From assembly GCF_001445655.1 (NCBI RefSeq), contig NZ_LNBE01000003.1:1718530-1782529 (forward strand): a DNA stretch of 64,000 nt, given 5' to 3'. Positions 25,952-34,388 of this stretch are shown in pieces. The first letter of the stretch is position 1. Each line of letters begins with the position of its first letter. The stretch comes from Streptomyces roseifaciens. Its GTDB lineage: Bacteria; Actinomycetota; Actinomycetes; Streptomycetales; Streptomycetaceae. Under the pieces are notes generated by a model. That model searched no databases. It was not told where the DNA came from and saw nothing but the letters and a program-made list of their open reading frames with translations. Position numbers and translations under genes: made by a program.

Positions 25952-26494
25952 GTGAGCCCCCGAGGAGATCACGGGGCCGTACCCGCTGAGTTACCGGTTT
26001 TCGCCGCTTTCTTTACGGCGGAGTATCCACGAGTCGTGCACAGTCTGATGAGAGCCGGGGCGACCTATGAGGAAGCCGAGGATGCGGCGCAGGACGCCAT
26101 GCAGGAGCTCCTGCGCAATTGGCCGGGCTGCAAGAGCCCCGCGGGCTGGGTCCGGAAGGTCGCCTGGCACGCGTATTGCAAGAAGGCCGAGCGCAATCGC
26201 AGACGACTGGCCCTGGAATCGCGGAGCGCACGCCTGTCGGGACCGGCGTCACCGGACCGCGCCGAACCGGACGAGCACGAAAAGGTGCTGGAGATCCTGC
26301 GCGGTCTCCCGCCCCGGCAGGGGCAGGTCCTGGCCCTGCACCTGGACGGATACTCCGCGCAGGAAACCGCTGAACTCCTGAGCGTGAAGGCGAGCACCGT
26401 CCGCAGCAATCTGCGGCACGCGATCGCCACGTTGCGCAGCCTGCTGGACAACTACGAGGGACAAGAAGGAGGTCCGCGTGTCCGCAAGGGATGA
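25952..26494 (+). CDS. Sigma-70-family RNA polymerase sigma factor with TTA codon
   Basis: 180 aa from GTG 25952 with GGAGGAGG seven bases upstream. Sigma2-like helix EEAEDAAQDAMQELLRNWPG (about 42-61) and sigma4 HTH region PPRQGQVLALHLDGYSAQET with TVRSNLRHAIATLRSLL (about 115-165). This is an ECF-like two-domain architecture. Codon 14 (25991-25993) is TTA, so synthesis may be restricted to late growth through bldA. It is the first gene of a four-gene operon; the next gene overlaps its end by 17 bp and is a candidate anti-sigma or partner. Confidence 0.85.
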   Translation: MSPRGDHGAVPAELPVFAAFFTAEYPRVVHSLMRAGATYEEAEDAAQDAMQELLRNWPGCKSPAGWVRKVAWHAYCKKAERNRRRLALESRSARLSGPASPDRAEPDEHEKVLEILRGLPPRQGQVLALHLDGYSAQETAELLSVKASTVRSNLRHAIATLRSLLDNYEGQEGGPRVRKG

Positions 26495-27224
26495 GCGGGG
26501 TCTCGCAACACGCAGGGCCCGGCCGAAGGCCGCCAGAGATGCCACGCCGTGCGTGCATCCGGCCTTCGAGCGTTTTCTCCGGACCGTCCGGGCCGACGTC
26601 GAGAGCCGGCTGACCCCGGACGCGGTGGAGGAGCGCCTGCAGCGGCTCGTCGGGGCCGCGACGGCGGCAGCACCGGAGGCGAGCCCCGCACGGACGGCCG
26701 ATGGCTCCGGCTTCGCCTCCCAGGCCGGCTGGGCCGCCTACGGCTATCACGTCGTCCGCCTCTGGCTGCTGGCCGTCGCGACCGCGGGCCGCCCGGGTGT
26801 CCGTCTCCACCGGGACGACGTCGACGCGCTGGCGGTGGAGACGGCGGCGCGGGCCCTGAGCAGTTTCCGCGACGGGGCGCAGCAGCCGGTTCCGGAACCG
26901 CAGGCCGCCGTGCCGGAAGTGAAGGCGGCGTTTCTCACCGAGTGCGTGCGGCACCTGCCCTATGCCGACCGGAGCCGCCGCCTCATGGCCGAGCAGGATT
27001 CCTTCGACGAATTCGAGGACACGGACGCATCCGGTCTCGTGGGTGTGCTGTGGGACTGCGCGACCACCGAGCAGGCGGAGGAACTGCGTCGCGTGGCCGG
27101 CGACGACGAGGAGGCGTGCGACACCGACGAGATCGTCACTCTGACGCCCATCGCCATCCGCGCCGCGGCCCAGCGGTACCCGGAGGGAGTGCCTCCGGAC
27201 CGATGGCCTGATCTCCTCTCCTGA
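26478..27224 (+). CDS. Uncharacterised protein overlapping the sigma factor gene
   Basis: 248 aa from GTG 26478; AGAAGGAGG is five bases upstream and lies inside the sigma gene, which it overlaps by 17 bp. The sequence is rich in Ala, Arg, Glu and Asp and appears mainly helical, with no transmembrane segment and no zinc motif. This makes it unlike ZAS-type membrane anti-sigma factors. The C-terminal half is acidic (SFDEFEDTDASG, VAGDDEEACDTDEI). I do not recognise a family. Its coupled position suggests a partner or regulator of the sigma factor, but that is inference. Confidence 0.75.
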   Translation: MSARDERGLATRRARPKAARDATPCVHPAFERFLRTVRADVESRLTPDAVEERLQRLVGAATAAAPEASPARTADGSGFASQAGWAAYGYHVVRLWLLAVATAGRPGVRLHRDDVDALAVETAARALSSFRDGAQQPVPEPQAAVPEVKAAFLTECVRHLPYADRSRRLMAEQDSFDEFEDTDASGLVGVLWDCATTEQAEELRRVAGDDEEACDTDEIVTLTPIAIRAAAQRYPEGVPPDRWPDLLS

Positions 27225-27252
27225 GCGCACCACCGGACACAGGTGACATCTC

Positions 27253-28305
27253 ATGAACGTGAACGACGTGAAAGTGCGGCAGGTGCTGCGGCGTTCGTAC
27301 GAGCTCGACCACGGGCACTACGCGGTCGGCGTCGAACTCCAGCCGTACAAACTCACGGGGGTCGTCGTCGGATCCGACGGTGTGGTGATGGCCCGCACCC
27401 GTCGGCACCTCACGGTCATGGAGTCGGCGGAGGTGGTGAAGCGCGTGGCCGAGATGGCGGGCCGTCTGATGGACGACAGACTGGGCTGCGCCTTCCCCCG
27501 GAGCAGGGTGTGCGTCGGGGTCCAGGTGGGCGGCCCCGTCGATCCGGACACGGGAACGGTCCTCCACCTCGTCAACGGCCCCGACGACCACCGGCACGAG
27601 AAGCCCCCTCCGTACGAGTGGGTGGACGTCCCCCTCGGCGCGGAGCTCGCCTTCAAGATGGGCTGCGCCACGTCGGTGGAGAACGACGCCCACGCCTTCG
27701 CGGCGTACGAGCAGAGCCTCGGCGTGGGCAGCAGGAGCGCGACGTTCGGGGTCGTGCTCGTCCGCGACGGCGTGGGTGCCGGAATGGTCGTCCGGGGCGA
27801 ACGGATCTCCGTCCCGATGGAGTTCGGGCACCTCCAGGTCTGGCAGCGGGGCCGGATCTGTGACTGCGGAATGCGGGGGTGCATCGAGAGCCAGGTCGGC
27901 AACCGGGCGCTGACCGCCGTGGTCAAAGAGCTGACCGGGCGGGAACTGGACGGGCTGGAGGCCGCGATCGCGCTCGCCGACAGCAACGACCCGCAGGCCC
28001 GCCAGGCGGCAGCGGCCTTCCGCAAGGCCGGGACCTCGATCGCCCGTGGCATCGCCACAATGCTCACCACGTTCGGCCCGACCCAGGTGGTGATCTATGC
28101 GGCGGAGGATCTCATCAGCGGCGGGCCGGGGCGCCGGGCGGCGAATTCCTTCCTCCACGCGATGAGGAAGTTTCCCGCGCACACGTTCCACATCAGCAGG
28201 GACTGTCACATCGTCACCAAGCCGCTGGATGCCGTCCGTGGTGCGCACGGCGCCGCGCTGATCGCGCTGCAGAGTTGTTTCGGCGTCCGGCTCCGACCCC
28301 GGTAG
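27253..28305 (+). CDS. ROK-family protein lacking the kinase ATP motif
   Basis: 350 aa, ATG 27253 with AGGTGA upstream, 28 bp after the previous gene. The ROK fold is shown by VVLVRDGVGAGMVVRGE, SVENDAHAF and the zinc motif EFGHLQVWQRGRICDCGMRG followed by CIES. The phosphate-1 motif (normally DIGGTK) is replaced by GVELQPYKLTG, so sugar phosphorylation is doubtful. There is no N-terminal HTH, since only about 20 residues precede the fold. It looks like a ROK pseudokinase, perhaps a sugar sensor within this operon. Confidence 0.82.
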   Translation: MNVNDVKVRQVLRRSYELDHGHYAVGVELQPYKLTGVVVGSDGVVMARTRRHLTVMESAEVVKRVAEMAGRLMDDRLGCAFPRSRVCVGVQVGGPVDPDTGTVLHLVNGPDDHRHEKPPPYEWVDVPLGAELAFKMGCATSVENDAHAFAAYEQSLGVGSRSATFGVVLVRDGVGAGMVVRGERISVPMEFGHLQVWQRGRICDCGMRGCIESQVGNRALTAVVKELTGRELDGLEAAIALADSNDPQARQAAAAFRKAGTSIARGIATMLTTFGPTQVVIYAAEDLISGGPGRRAANSFLHAMRKFPAHTFHISRDCHIVTKPLDAVRGAHGAALIALQSCFGVRLRPR

Positions 28306-28316
28306 GAGTGTCCCCC

Positions 28317-29297
28317 ATGCGCCCACGGTTCCACGACGACGACCGGCTCGCCATCGGACTCGACATCGGAGGCACGAAGATCGCAGCAGGAGTGGTCGAC
28401 GCGGGAGGCCGCATCGTCGAACGGGTCCCGGCCGTGCCGTGCCCCTCCGACCAGGCGGCCATCCTGAAGGCCGTTTCCGTCCTGGTCGAAGAACTGCACT
28501 CCCGGAATCCCGGGACCGTCGCCGTCGGCGTCGGAGCGGCGGGCCTCATCCACTGGCCCGAAGGCCGCATCCGGACCGCTCCCAACAATGCCTACCGCGA
28601 TCTGCCGCTCCGCCGCCTGCTCCAGGAAGCCACCGGACTGCCGGCCCTTGTCGACAACGATGCCAATGCCGCCTGCTGGGCGGAGTACCGCAAGGGAAAC
28701 AGCGCCGCCTACATGGCATTCGTCACCGTGGGCACCGGCGTCGGCGGCGGTCTCGTCCTGGCGGACCGACTCTTCCGCGGCCGCACCGGGATCGCCATGG
28801 AATTCGGGCACACGATCGTCGACCCGCACGGCACCGAACGCTGCGGCTGCGGCATCGTCGGCTGCCTCGAACCCCTTGCCTCCGGGCGGGCGCTCGGTCG
28901 CTACGGCAGCGCGGCGGCCGCGGCCGAACCCGGCGGGACGCTGGCCACGCTCGCCGGAGGGCCCGGCCGCGTGACCGGGGAGACGGTCTCCGCAGCCGCG
29001 CGCACCGGAGACCCGGCCGCACGTGCCCAGTTGGAACGCCTCGGCCACTGGCTCGGCATCGGCATCGCGACGCTCGTCAACCTCTTCGACGTCGAGCTGG
29101 TGGTCGTCGGCGGCGGCGTCGCGGAAGCCGGTGAACTGCTGCTGGCCCCCACCCGTTCGAGCTTCGCCCGGTACGTCACCGCGGGCGCCCACCGTGAACT
29201 CCCGGACATCAGGCCGGCCCGCCTCGGGCCGGAGGCGGGGTGGATCGGCGCGGCCCTCCTGGCCCTGGATCAGGACGGGCCGGACGGGGGAGTGTGA
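28317..29297 (+). CDS. ROK-family sugar kinase (glucokinase-like)
   Basis: 326 aa, ATG 28317 with TAGGAG upstream, 11 bp after the pseudo-ROK stop. Intact kinase signs are LDIGGTKIAAG (about 15-25), the catalytic VDNDANAACWAEY and FVTVGTGVGGG. Zinc ligands are ERCGCGIVGCLE. It lacks the HTH of ROK repressors. It probably phosphorylates glucose, N-acetylglucosamine or another aldose with ATP in the cytosol. The run sigma, unknown, ROK, ROK is a tight operon ending in a strong terminator. Confidence 0.88.
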   Translation: MRPRFHDDDRLAIGLDIGGTKIAAGVVDAGGRIVERVPAVPCPSDQAAILKAVSVLVEELHSRNPGTVAVGVGAAGLIHWPEGRIRTAPNNAYRDLPLRRLLQEATGLPALVDNDANAACWAEYRKGNSAAYMAFVTVGTGVGGGLVLADRLFRGRTGIAMEFGHTIVDPHGTERCGCGIVGCLEPLASGRALGRYGSAAAAAEPGGTLATLAGGPGRVTGETVSAAARTGDPAARAQLERLGHWLGIGIATLVNLFDVELVVVGGGVAEAGELLLAPTRSSFARYVTAGAHRELPDIRPARLGPEAGWIGAALLALDQDGPDGGV

Positions 29298-29312
29298 GAG
29301 GCCCACGGAAAA

Positions 29313-29354
29313 CGGCCGGGCGGCCACCTCGCCGTTGAGGTGGCCGCCCGGCCG
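29313..29354. terminator. Very strong bidirectional terminator
   Basis: A perfect 18-bp stem (CGGCCGGGCGGCCACCTC and its complement) with a 6-nt loop (GCCGTT) lies between the convergent ROK kinase gene and the GAPDH gene. It probably ends both transcripts. Confidence 0.85.
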
Positions 29355-29393
29355 CGGCGTTCGGGAACGCCGGAGAAGACAAGTGCGCCGGGA

Positions 29394-30839
29394 TCAGACC
29401 TGCGGCACCGGGAAGGTCGGGTACTCCACCCCGGACACGTGCTGGACGACACGGATGACCTGGCAGGAGTAGCCGAACTCGTTGTCGTACCACAGATAGA
29501 GGATCGCGTTGTCGCCGTCGACCTTGGTGGCGCCGGCGTCGACGATCGAGGCGTGGCGCGAGCCGACGAAGTCCATGGACACGGCGTCGGGGGCGGTGGT
29601 GAAGTCGATCTGGCGCTTCAGCGGCGAGTTCAGCGAGACGTCGCGGAGGTACTCGAGGACCTCCTCGCGGTTGGTCTCGCGCCCGAGCCGCAGGCTGAGG
29701 ATCGCGATCGAGACGTCCGGCACCGGAACGCGGATCGAGCTGCCGGTGATCGGCGCCTTGAGGTCGGGCAGCGCCTTGGCGACGGCCGAGGCGGCACCGG
29801 TCTCGGTGATGACCATGTTCAGCGGCGCGGAACGGCCGCGGCGGTCGGCCTTGTGGTAGTTGTCCAGCAGGTTCTGGTCGTTCGTGAACGAGTGGACCGT
29901 CTCCACGTGGCCGCGCAGCACGCCGTACTCGTCGTCCATCGCCTTCAGCGGCGGGACGATCGCGTTGGTGGTGCAGGACGCGCAGGACAGGACCCGCTCG
30001 TCCGGCTTGATCATGTCGTGGTTGACGCCGTGCACGATGTTGGGCACGTCGCCCTTGCCGGGCGCGGTCAGGACGACCTTGTCGATGCCGGGGCGCAGGT
30101 GCTTGGACAGGCCCTCGCGGTCGCGCCACTTGCCCGTGTTGTCGATGAGGATGGCGTCCTCGATGCCGTACGCCGTGTAGTCGACCTCGGACGGGTCGTT
30201 GGCGTAGATCACCTTGATCTCGTTGCCGTTGGCGACGATCGTGCTGGTCGCCTCGTCGACGGTGATCGTGCCCTGGAACTGGCCGTGGATGGAGTCGCGC
30301 CGCAGCAGCGAGGCGCGCTTCACGATGTCCTGGTCGCCGCCCTGGCGGACGACGATGGCGCGCAGCCGCAGGCCGTTGCCCGAACCGGCCTTCTCGATGA
30401 GGAGGCGGGCGACGAGGCGGCCGATGCGGCCGAAGCCGTAGAGGACGACGTCGCGGCCCTCGCACCGCTCGATCTTGTTGTCACCCGTGGCGCCGGCGAC
30501 GGCCTCGGCGGTGAAGTCCTCCACCGAGAGACCGCGGTCGTCGGCCTTGTACGTGGCGGCGAGCATGCCGAGGTCGATCTGGGAAGGGCCGAGATCGAGC
30601 GTGGTCAGGGCCTGCAGGAACGGCAGCGTCTCGGTGACCGAGAGCTCCTCGCCGGCTATCTGCCGGGCGAAACGGTGGGTCTTCAGGATGCTGACCACCG
30701 ACTTGTTCACCAGGGAGCGGCTGTGGAGGAGGACCGTGACGTCCTGCTCCCGGTGCAGCTTCCCGATGATCGGGATCATCGACTCCGCGATCTCCTCGCG
30801 GTTCTTCCAGCTTGTGAACGAGTCCTCGTTGACAGTCAC
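29394..30839 (-). CDS. gap: Glyceraldehyde-3-phosphate dehydrogenase, long type
   Basis: 481 aa from GTG 30837-30839. Residues 1-125 are an N-terminal extension not found in classical 335-aa GapA. The NAD domain starts at GFGRIGR (135-141). The catalytic loop is SCASCTTN with Cys289, and the late TGSSIRVPVPDVS fits the GapDH catalytic domain. It interconverts glyceraldehyde-3-phosphate and 1,3-bisphosphoglycerate. Long GAPDHs of this type are found in actinobacteria beside the shorter glycolytic copy and may work in gluconeogenesis. The gene stands alone here. Confidence 0.9.
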   Translation of the reverse strand: MTVNEDSFTSWKNREEIAESMIPIIGKLHREQDVTVLLHSRSLVNKSVVSILKTHRFARQIAGEELSVTETLPFLQALTTLDLGPSQIDLGMLAATYKADDRGLSVEDFTAEAVAGATGDNKIERCEGRDVVLYGFGRIGRLVARLLIEKAGSGNGLRLRAIVVRQGGDQDIVKRASLLRRDSIHGQFQGTITVDEATSTIVANGNEIKVIYANDPSEVDYTAYGIEDAILIDNTGKWRDREGLSKHLRPGIDKVVLTAPGKGDVPNIVHGVNHDMIKPDERVLSCASCTTNAIVPPLKAMDDEYGVLRGHVETVHSFTNDQNLLDNYHKADRRGRSAPLNMVITETGAASAVAKALPDLKAPITGSSIRVPVPDVSIAILSLRLGRETNREEVLEYLRDVSLNSPLKRQIDFTTAPDAVSMDFVGSRHASIVDAGATKVDGDNAILYLWYDNEFGYSCQVIRVVQHVSGVEYPTFPVPQV

Positions 30840-31124
30840 AGGTGCAGGTCCATCTCTCGATCGAGCTAGGCGGCGCTCATATGCTAACCCCACACTCTTT
30901 TGACTGTTCAAGCGGTGTCGCTGAGGGGAATCCCACACTCCGGAGCGCGGTCGCCGCGTGCCCTGGAGTAGCCGCCCCCGGGGATGGTTCAGGATCCCGG
31001 CCGTGAAGACGATGGGACATCTTTCCAAGACCCAGGGATATTCATCCGCTCATTCGATCTCCCTAATGTTGAGCACATCAACCGCCGGGGACACCGCCCC
31101 GGCCCCTCACAGGGAGAGATCACC

Positions 31125-32051
31125 ATGCGCGCTGTCGTCCAGAAGTCCTTCGGAGGCCCCGAGGTCCTGGAGGTCGTCGAGACCGAGCGTCCCACCCCCC
31201 TCGGCGGCGAGGTCCTCGTCCGCGTCCACGCCAGCGGCGTGAACCCGGTCGACGTGGCCGTCCGCTCCGGCGCGTACCCGCTGCTCGGCGAGCCGCCCTT
31301 CGGCGTCGGCTGGGACATCTCCGGCGTCGTCGAGGAGGCCGGCCCGGGCGCCCGCTTCAAGCCGGGTGACGAGGTCTTCGGCATGCCGTTCTTCCCGCGC
31401 GCCGCCACCGGCTACGCCGAGTACGTCGCCGTGCCGTCCCGCCAGGTGGCCCGCAAGCCCGCCGGCCTCGACCACGTGCACGCCGCGGCCCTCCCGCTCG
31501 CCGCGCTCACCGCCTGGCAGGGACTGGTGGACGCGGCCCGGATCACCGAAGGGCAGCGGGTGCTGATCCACCGCGCCGCCGGCGGCGTCGGCCACCTCGC
31601 CGTGCAGATCGCCAAGGCCCGAGGCGCCCACGTGATCGCCATGGCGAGCGCCCCCAAGCACGACTTCCTGCGCGGCCTGGGCGCCGACGAGGTCATCGAC
31701 TACCGCACCACCGACTTCACGGAGGCGGTCAAGGACGTCGACGTCGTCTTCGACTCCTCCTCCGAAGGCGTCCGCTCCCTGTCAGTCCTGCGTCCCGGCG
31801 GCACGCTCGTCAGCATCATGGAGCACTGGAACCAGGAGCTCGCCGCCCAGGTCGAGGCCGCGGGCCGGAACTTCGCCGGAATCTCCGTCGAGCCCGACTA
31901 CGCCTCGCTGGAGGCGATCGCCGCCCTCGTGGACGCCGGCCGCATCCGCCCCCACGTCGCCGAAACGTTCCCCCTGGCCGAGGCCGCCGCGGCCCACGAG
32001 GCGGTCGGATCGGGCCGTACCCAGGGCAAGATCGTCCTGACCGTGGACTGA
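31125..32051 (+). CDS. Zinc-free NADP-dependent quinone oxidoreductase (MDR family)
   Basis: 308 aa, ATG 31125 with AGGGAGAG upstream. It is an MDR superfamily enzyme lacking Cys/His zinc ligands: N-terminal VLVRVHASGVNPVD and PFGVGWDISGVVEE; nucleotide loop HRAAGGVGHLAVQ with GADEVIDY. This is the QOR type (NADPH:quinone reductase/zeta-crystallin) and presumably detoxifies quinones or enals. An AraC-type regulator follows 58 bp downstream in the same direction and may control it. Confidence 0.9.
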   Translation: MRAVVQKSFGGPEVLEVVETERPTPLGGEVLVRVHASGVNPVDVAVRSGAYPLLGEPPFGVGWDISGVVEEAGPGARFKPGDEVFGMPFFPRAATGYAEYVAVPSRQVARKPAGLDHVHAAALPLAALTAWQGLVDAARITEGQRVLIHRAAGGVGHLAVQIAKARGAHVIAMASAPKHDFLRGLGADEVIDYRTTDFTEAVKDVDVVFDSSSEGVRSLSVLRPGGTLVSIMEHWNQELAAQVEAAGRNFAGISVEPDYASLEAIAALVDAGRIRPHVAETFPLAEAAAAHEAVGSGRTQGKIVLTVD

Positions 32052-32109
32052 CACGGGCCGGGACGTAGGCTGGCCGGACGGCCGGTGACGGGGACGAGAG
32101 GGGACGGCG

Positions 32110-33045
32110 TTGGACATCCTGACCGAGGCGCTGGGCTCGATGCGGACCGGGCAGCCCAGGTCCGTACGCACCCACGGCCGCGCCCCCTGGGGGCTGCGCC
32201 TCCCCCCGGTCGCCGGCGCCGGCTTCCACGTGGTGCTGCACGGCACCTGCTGGCTCGTCCCCCTCGGCGACGCGCCGCACCTGAAGCCCCTCGCCCTCGG
32301 CCCGGGCGACGTGGTCTTCCTGCGCGACGGCCGCGGGCACATCCTCGCCGACGACCCCGCCACGCCGGCCGAAGCGGAGCGGCCGGAGCAGTTCCGGCCC
32401 GGCTCGCCGCTCGGCACGGTCACCATCGGCGGCGACGGCCCCAGTACCAGCCTGCTGTGCGGCAACTACCACCTGGACCAGGGGCGCCCCCACCCCCTGG
32501 TGAGCCGGCTCCCCGAGATCATCCACCTCCCCACCCGGCACGGCCGCCACCCCGAACTGAGCGCCGCCGTCCAGCTCCTCGGCACGGAGCTGGAGAACCC
32601 CCGCATCGGATCGGCCGGCATCGTCCCCGCGCTCATCGACTCGCTGCTCCTCTACATCCTGCGCGCCTGGTTCGAGGACCAGCCCCCGACGGCGGCCAAG
32701 GGCTGGGCGGCCGCCCTCGGCGACAGCGCCGTCGCCCCGGCGCTCTCCGCCGTCCACGCGGACCCGGCCGCCCAGTGGACCGTCGAGGCGCTCGCCGAGC
32801 GCGTGGGCCTGTCCCGCGCGGCCTTCGCCCGCCGCTTCACGGCCCTCGTCGGAGAGCCGCCCATGGCCTATCTGACCCGCTGGCGCATGACGACCGCCGC
32901 CCGGCTGCTGCGCGAGACCGACGCTCCGCTCACCACCGTCGCGGCCCGGACCGGATACGGCTCCGAATACGCCTTCGCCAAGGCGTTCAAACGCGAATAC
33001 GGCCGGGCCCCGGGCGGCTACCGCCGGGAGGCCCGGGCCGCGTGA
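32110..33045 (+). CDS. AraC-family regulator with cupin sensor domain
   Basis: 311 aa from TTG 32110 (ribosome site GAGGGGA). The N-terminal cupin domain has LGPGDVVFLRDGRGHILAD, and the C-terminal AraC pair of HTHs has WTVEALAERVGLSRAAFARR, YLTRWRMTTAARLL and YGSEYAFAKAFKREYGRAPG. It is a ligand-responsive DNA-binding activator. The QOR gene upstream is in the same direction and could be its target. It is convergent with the phosphatase gene ending at 33058. Confidence 0.9.
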   Translation: MDILTEALGSMRTGQPRSVRTHGRAPWGLRLPPVAGAGFHVVLHGTCWLVPLGDAPHLKPLALGPGDVVFLRDGRGHILADDPATPAEAERPEQFRPGSPLGTVTIGGDGPSTSLLCGNYHLDQGRPHPLVSRLPEIIHLPTRHGRHPELSAAVQLLGTELENPRIGSAGIVPALIDSLLLYILRAWFEDQPPTAAKGWAAALGDSAVAPALSAVHADPAAQWTVEALAERVGLSRAAFARRFTALVGEPPMAYLTRWRMTTAARLLRETDAPLTTVAARTGYGSEYAFAKAFKREYGRAPGGYRREARAA

Positions 33046-33057
33046 GGCACACCGCGG

Positions 33058-33687
33058 TCACGAGCCGAGGTGCCGGGTGTCACCGAGGCCGACGACCTGG
33101 CGGTTGTGGAAGAAGTCGTCCTCGCGCAGCGTGGTGATGCTGCCCGGGGCCGCCCGGAAGCCGACACGGCCCAGCGCCTCGAACGGCATCCCGATCCACG
33201 CCGCCACGACGAACGTCAGGGCGAAACCGTGCGTCACGAGGACCTGGTGCGCGCAGGGGCGGCGCAGGATCTCGTCCACGGCCGCGTAGACGCGCCGGGC
33301 GAAGACCGCTCTGGTCTCGGCCCCCGGCACGCCCTCGTGGTGTCCCATCCGGTCCCCGGTGACCGGAGGCGGGACGAACCGCCGGTCCAGCCACTCCTGC
33401 GGCCTTCCCTCGGCCTCCCCGTAGGACTTCTCCCGCAGCCTGCGATCCAGGACCGGTTCCACGCCGAGGAGCGCGGCCACCTCTTCGGCCGTCTCCCGGG
33501 TCCGCTGCAGGTCGGAGGAGAACAGCTCCACCCCGGCGCCGTCGGGGACCGCGGCCCGCAGCGCCCGGGCGATGGAGGCCGCCGCGCGCCTGCCCGCCGG
33601 CGTGAGCCGTGAATCGTGCCAGCCGCCGACCACCCCTTCGACGTGGTGCGTCGCTTCCGGGTGCGTGACGACGTAGACGCTGCGCAT
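33058..33687 (-). CDS. Histidine-phosphatase-fold protein with altered RHG motif
   Basis: 209 aa; ATG 33685-33687 is preceded by GAAGGG. The phosphoglycerate-mutase-like fold is seen in LTPAGRRAA, LFSSDLQRTRETAE and VTHGFALTFV (second His). The canonical N-terminal RHG reads VVTHPEATHH: the phospho-acceptor His9 is kept but Arg8 is Thr. Catalysis may therefore be altered, although a close actinobacterial subgroup seems to share this form. The substrate is unknown. Confidence 0.82.
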   Translation of the reverse strand: MRSVYVVTHPEATHHVEGVVGGWHDSRLTPAGRRAAASIARALRAAVPDGAGVELFSSDLQRTRETAEEVAALLGVEPVLDRRLREKSYGEAEGRPQEWLDRRFVPPPVTGDRMGHHEGVPGAETRAVFARRVYAAVDEILRRPCAHQVLVTHGFALTFVVAAWIGMPFEALGRVGFRAAPGSITTLREDDFFHNRQVVGLGDTRHLGS

Positions 33688-33769
33688 CAGTGCGTGCCCT
33701 TCTCGTGGGGTCCTCACCCTGTGCCGCCGCGAGGCCCGTCGCCCCACGGCGGCGGGGGATGATGGGGCG

Positions 33770-34246
33770 GTGAACCGCGCCGCCCATGATCCGACACCCG
33801 TCAGGGATTCGGCACCCCGTCCCGTCCCCGACGCCCTCGCCTACCTGTCCGGGCAGTGGACGGTCGACCGCACCCTGCTCGACCTGGACACCGGCGCCGG
33901 CGGGTCGTTCCACGGCACGGCCGTCTTCCGGCCCGCCGATGACGGCGCGTCCGTACTGCACGTCGAGGACGGCGAGCTGAGCTGGGGCGGCGCGGTCAAC
34001 CGGGCCGGGCGGACGCTCCGGCTGCTGGCCCGGCCGGACGGCACGGCCGAGGTGCTGTTCGCCGACGGCCGGCCCTTCCACGACCTCGACCTGCGCACGG
34101 GGCACTGGACCACCCGCCACCCCTGCGGGCGGGACGGCTACGACGCCACGTTCACCGTCGTCTCACCCGACGAATGGCACGTGCAGTGGCGTACCACCGG
34201 CCCGGCCAAGGACCACCTCCAGCGCTCGGTGTACCGGCGGCGCTAG
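33770..34246 (+). CDS. DUF6314-family lipocalin-like protein
   Basis: 158 aa from GTG 33770. The pattern LAYLSGQWTVDRTLLDLDTG, then FHGTAVFRP, then VLHVEDGELSWGG, HDLDLRTG and DEWHVQWRTTGPAKDH, is the beta-strand succession of the DUF6314 family. It is a small cytosolic beta-barrel with no known role. There are no membrane segments. It is followed by the TPP enzyme gene, 142 bp downstream. Confidence 0.78.
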   Translation: MNRAAHDPTPVRDSAPRPVPDALAYLSGQWTVDRTLLDLDTGAGGSFHGTAVFRPADDGASVLHVEDGELSWGGAVNRAGRTLRLLARPDGTAEVLFADGRPFHDLDLRTGHWTTRHPCGRDGYDATFTVVSPDEWHVQWRTTGPAKDHLQRSVYRRR

Positions 34247-34388
34247 GCGGCCGGTCGCCGCAGCGCCCCGCGCCCGCCCCTTCCTGCCAGGGATGCACCG
34301 GCAGGTGTTCTGTGGATTGATGGGGGCAGGGGCGGAGAGACCGGCCGCGCGCCGGTCCTTGCGACCGGCGATGCGGGAGGACGGGTTC

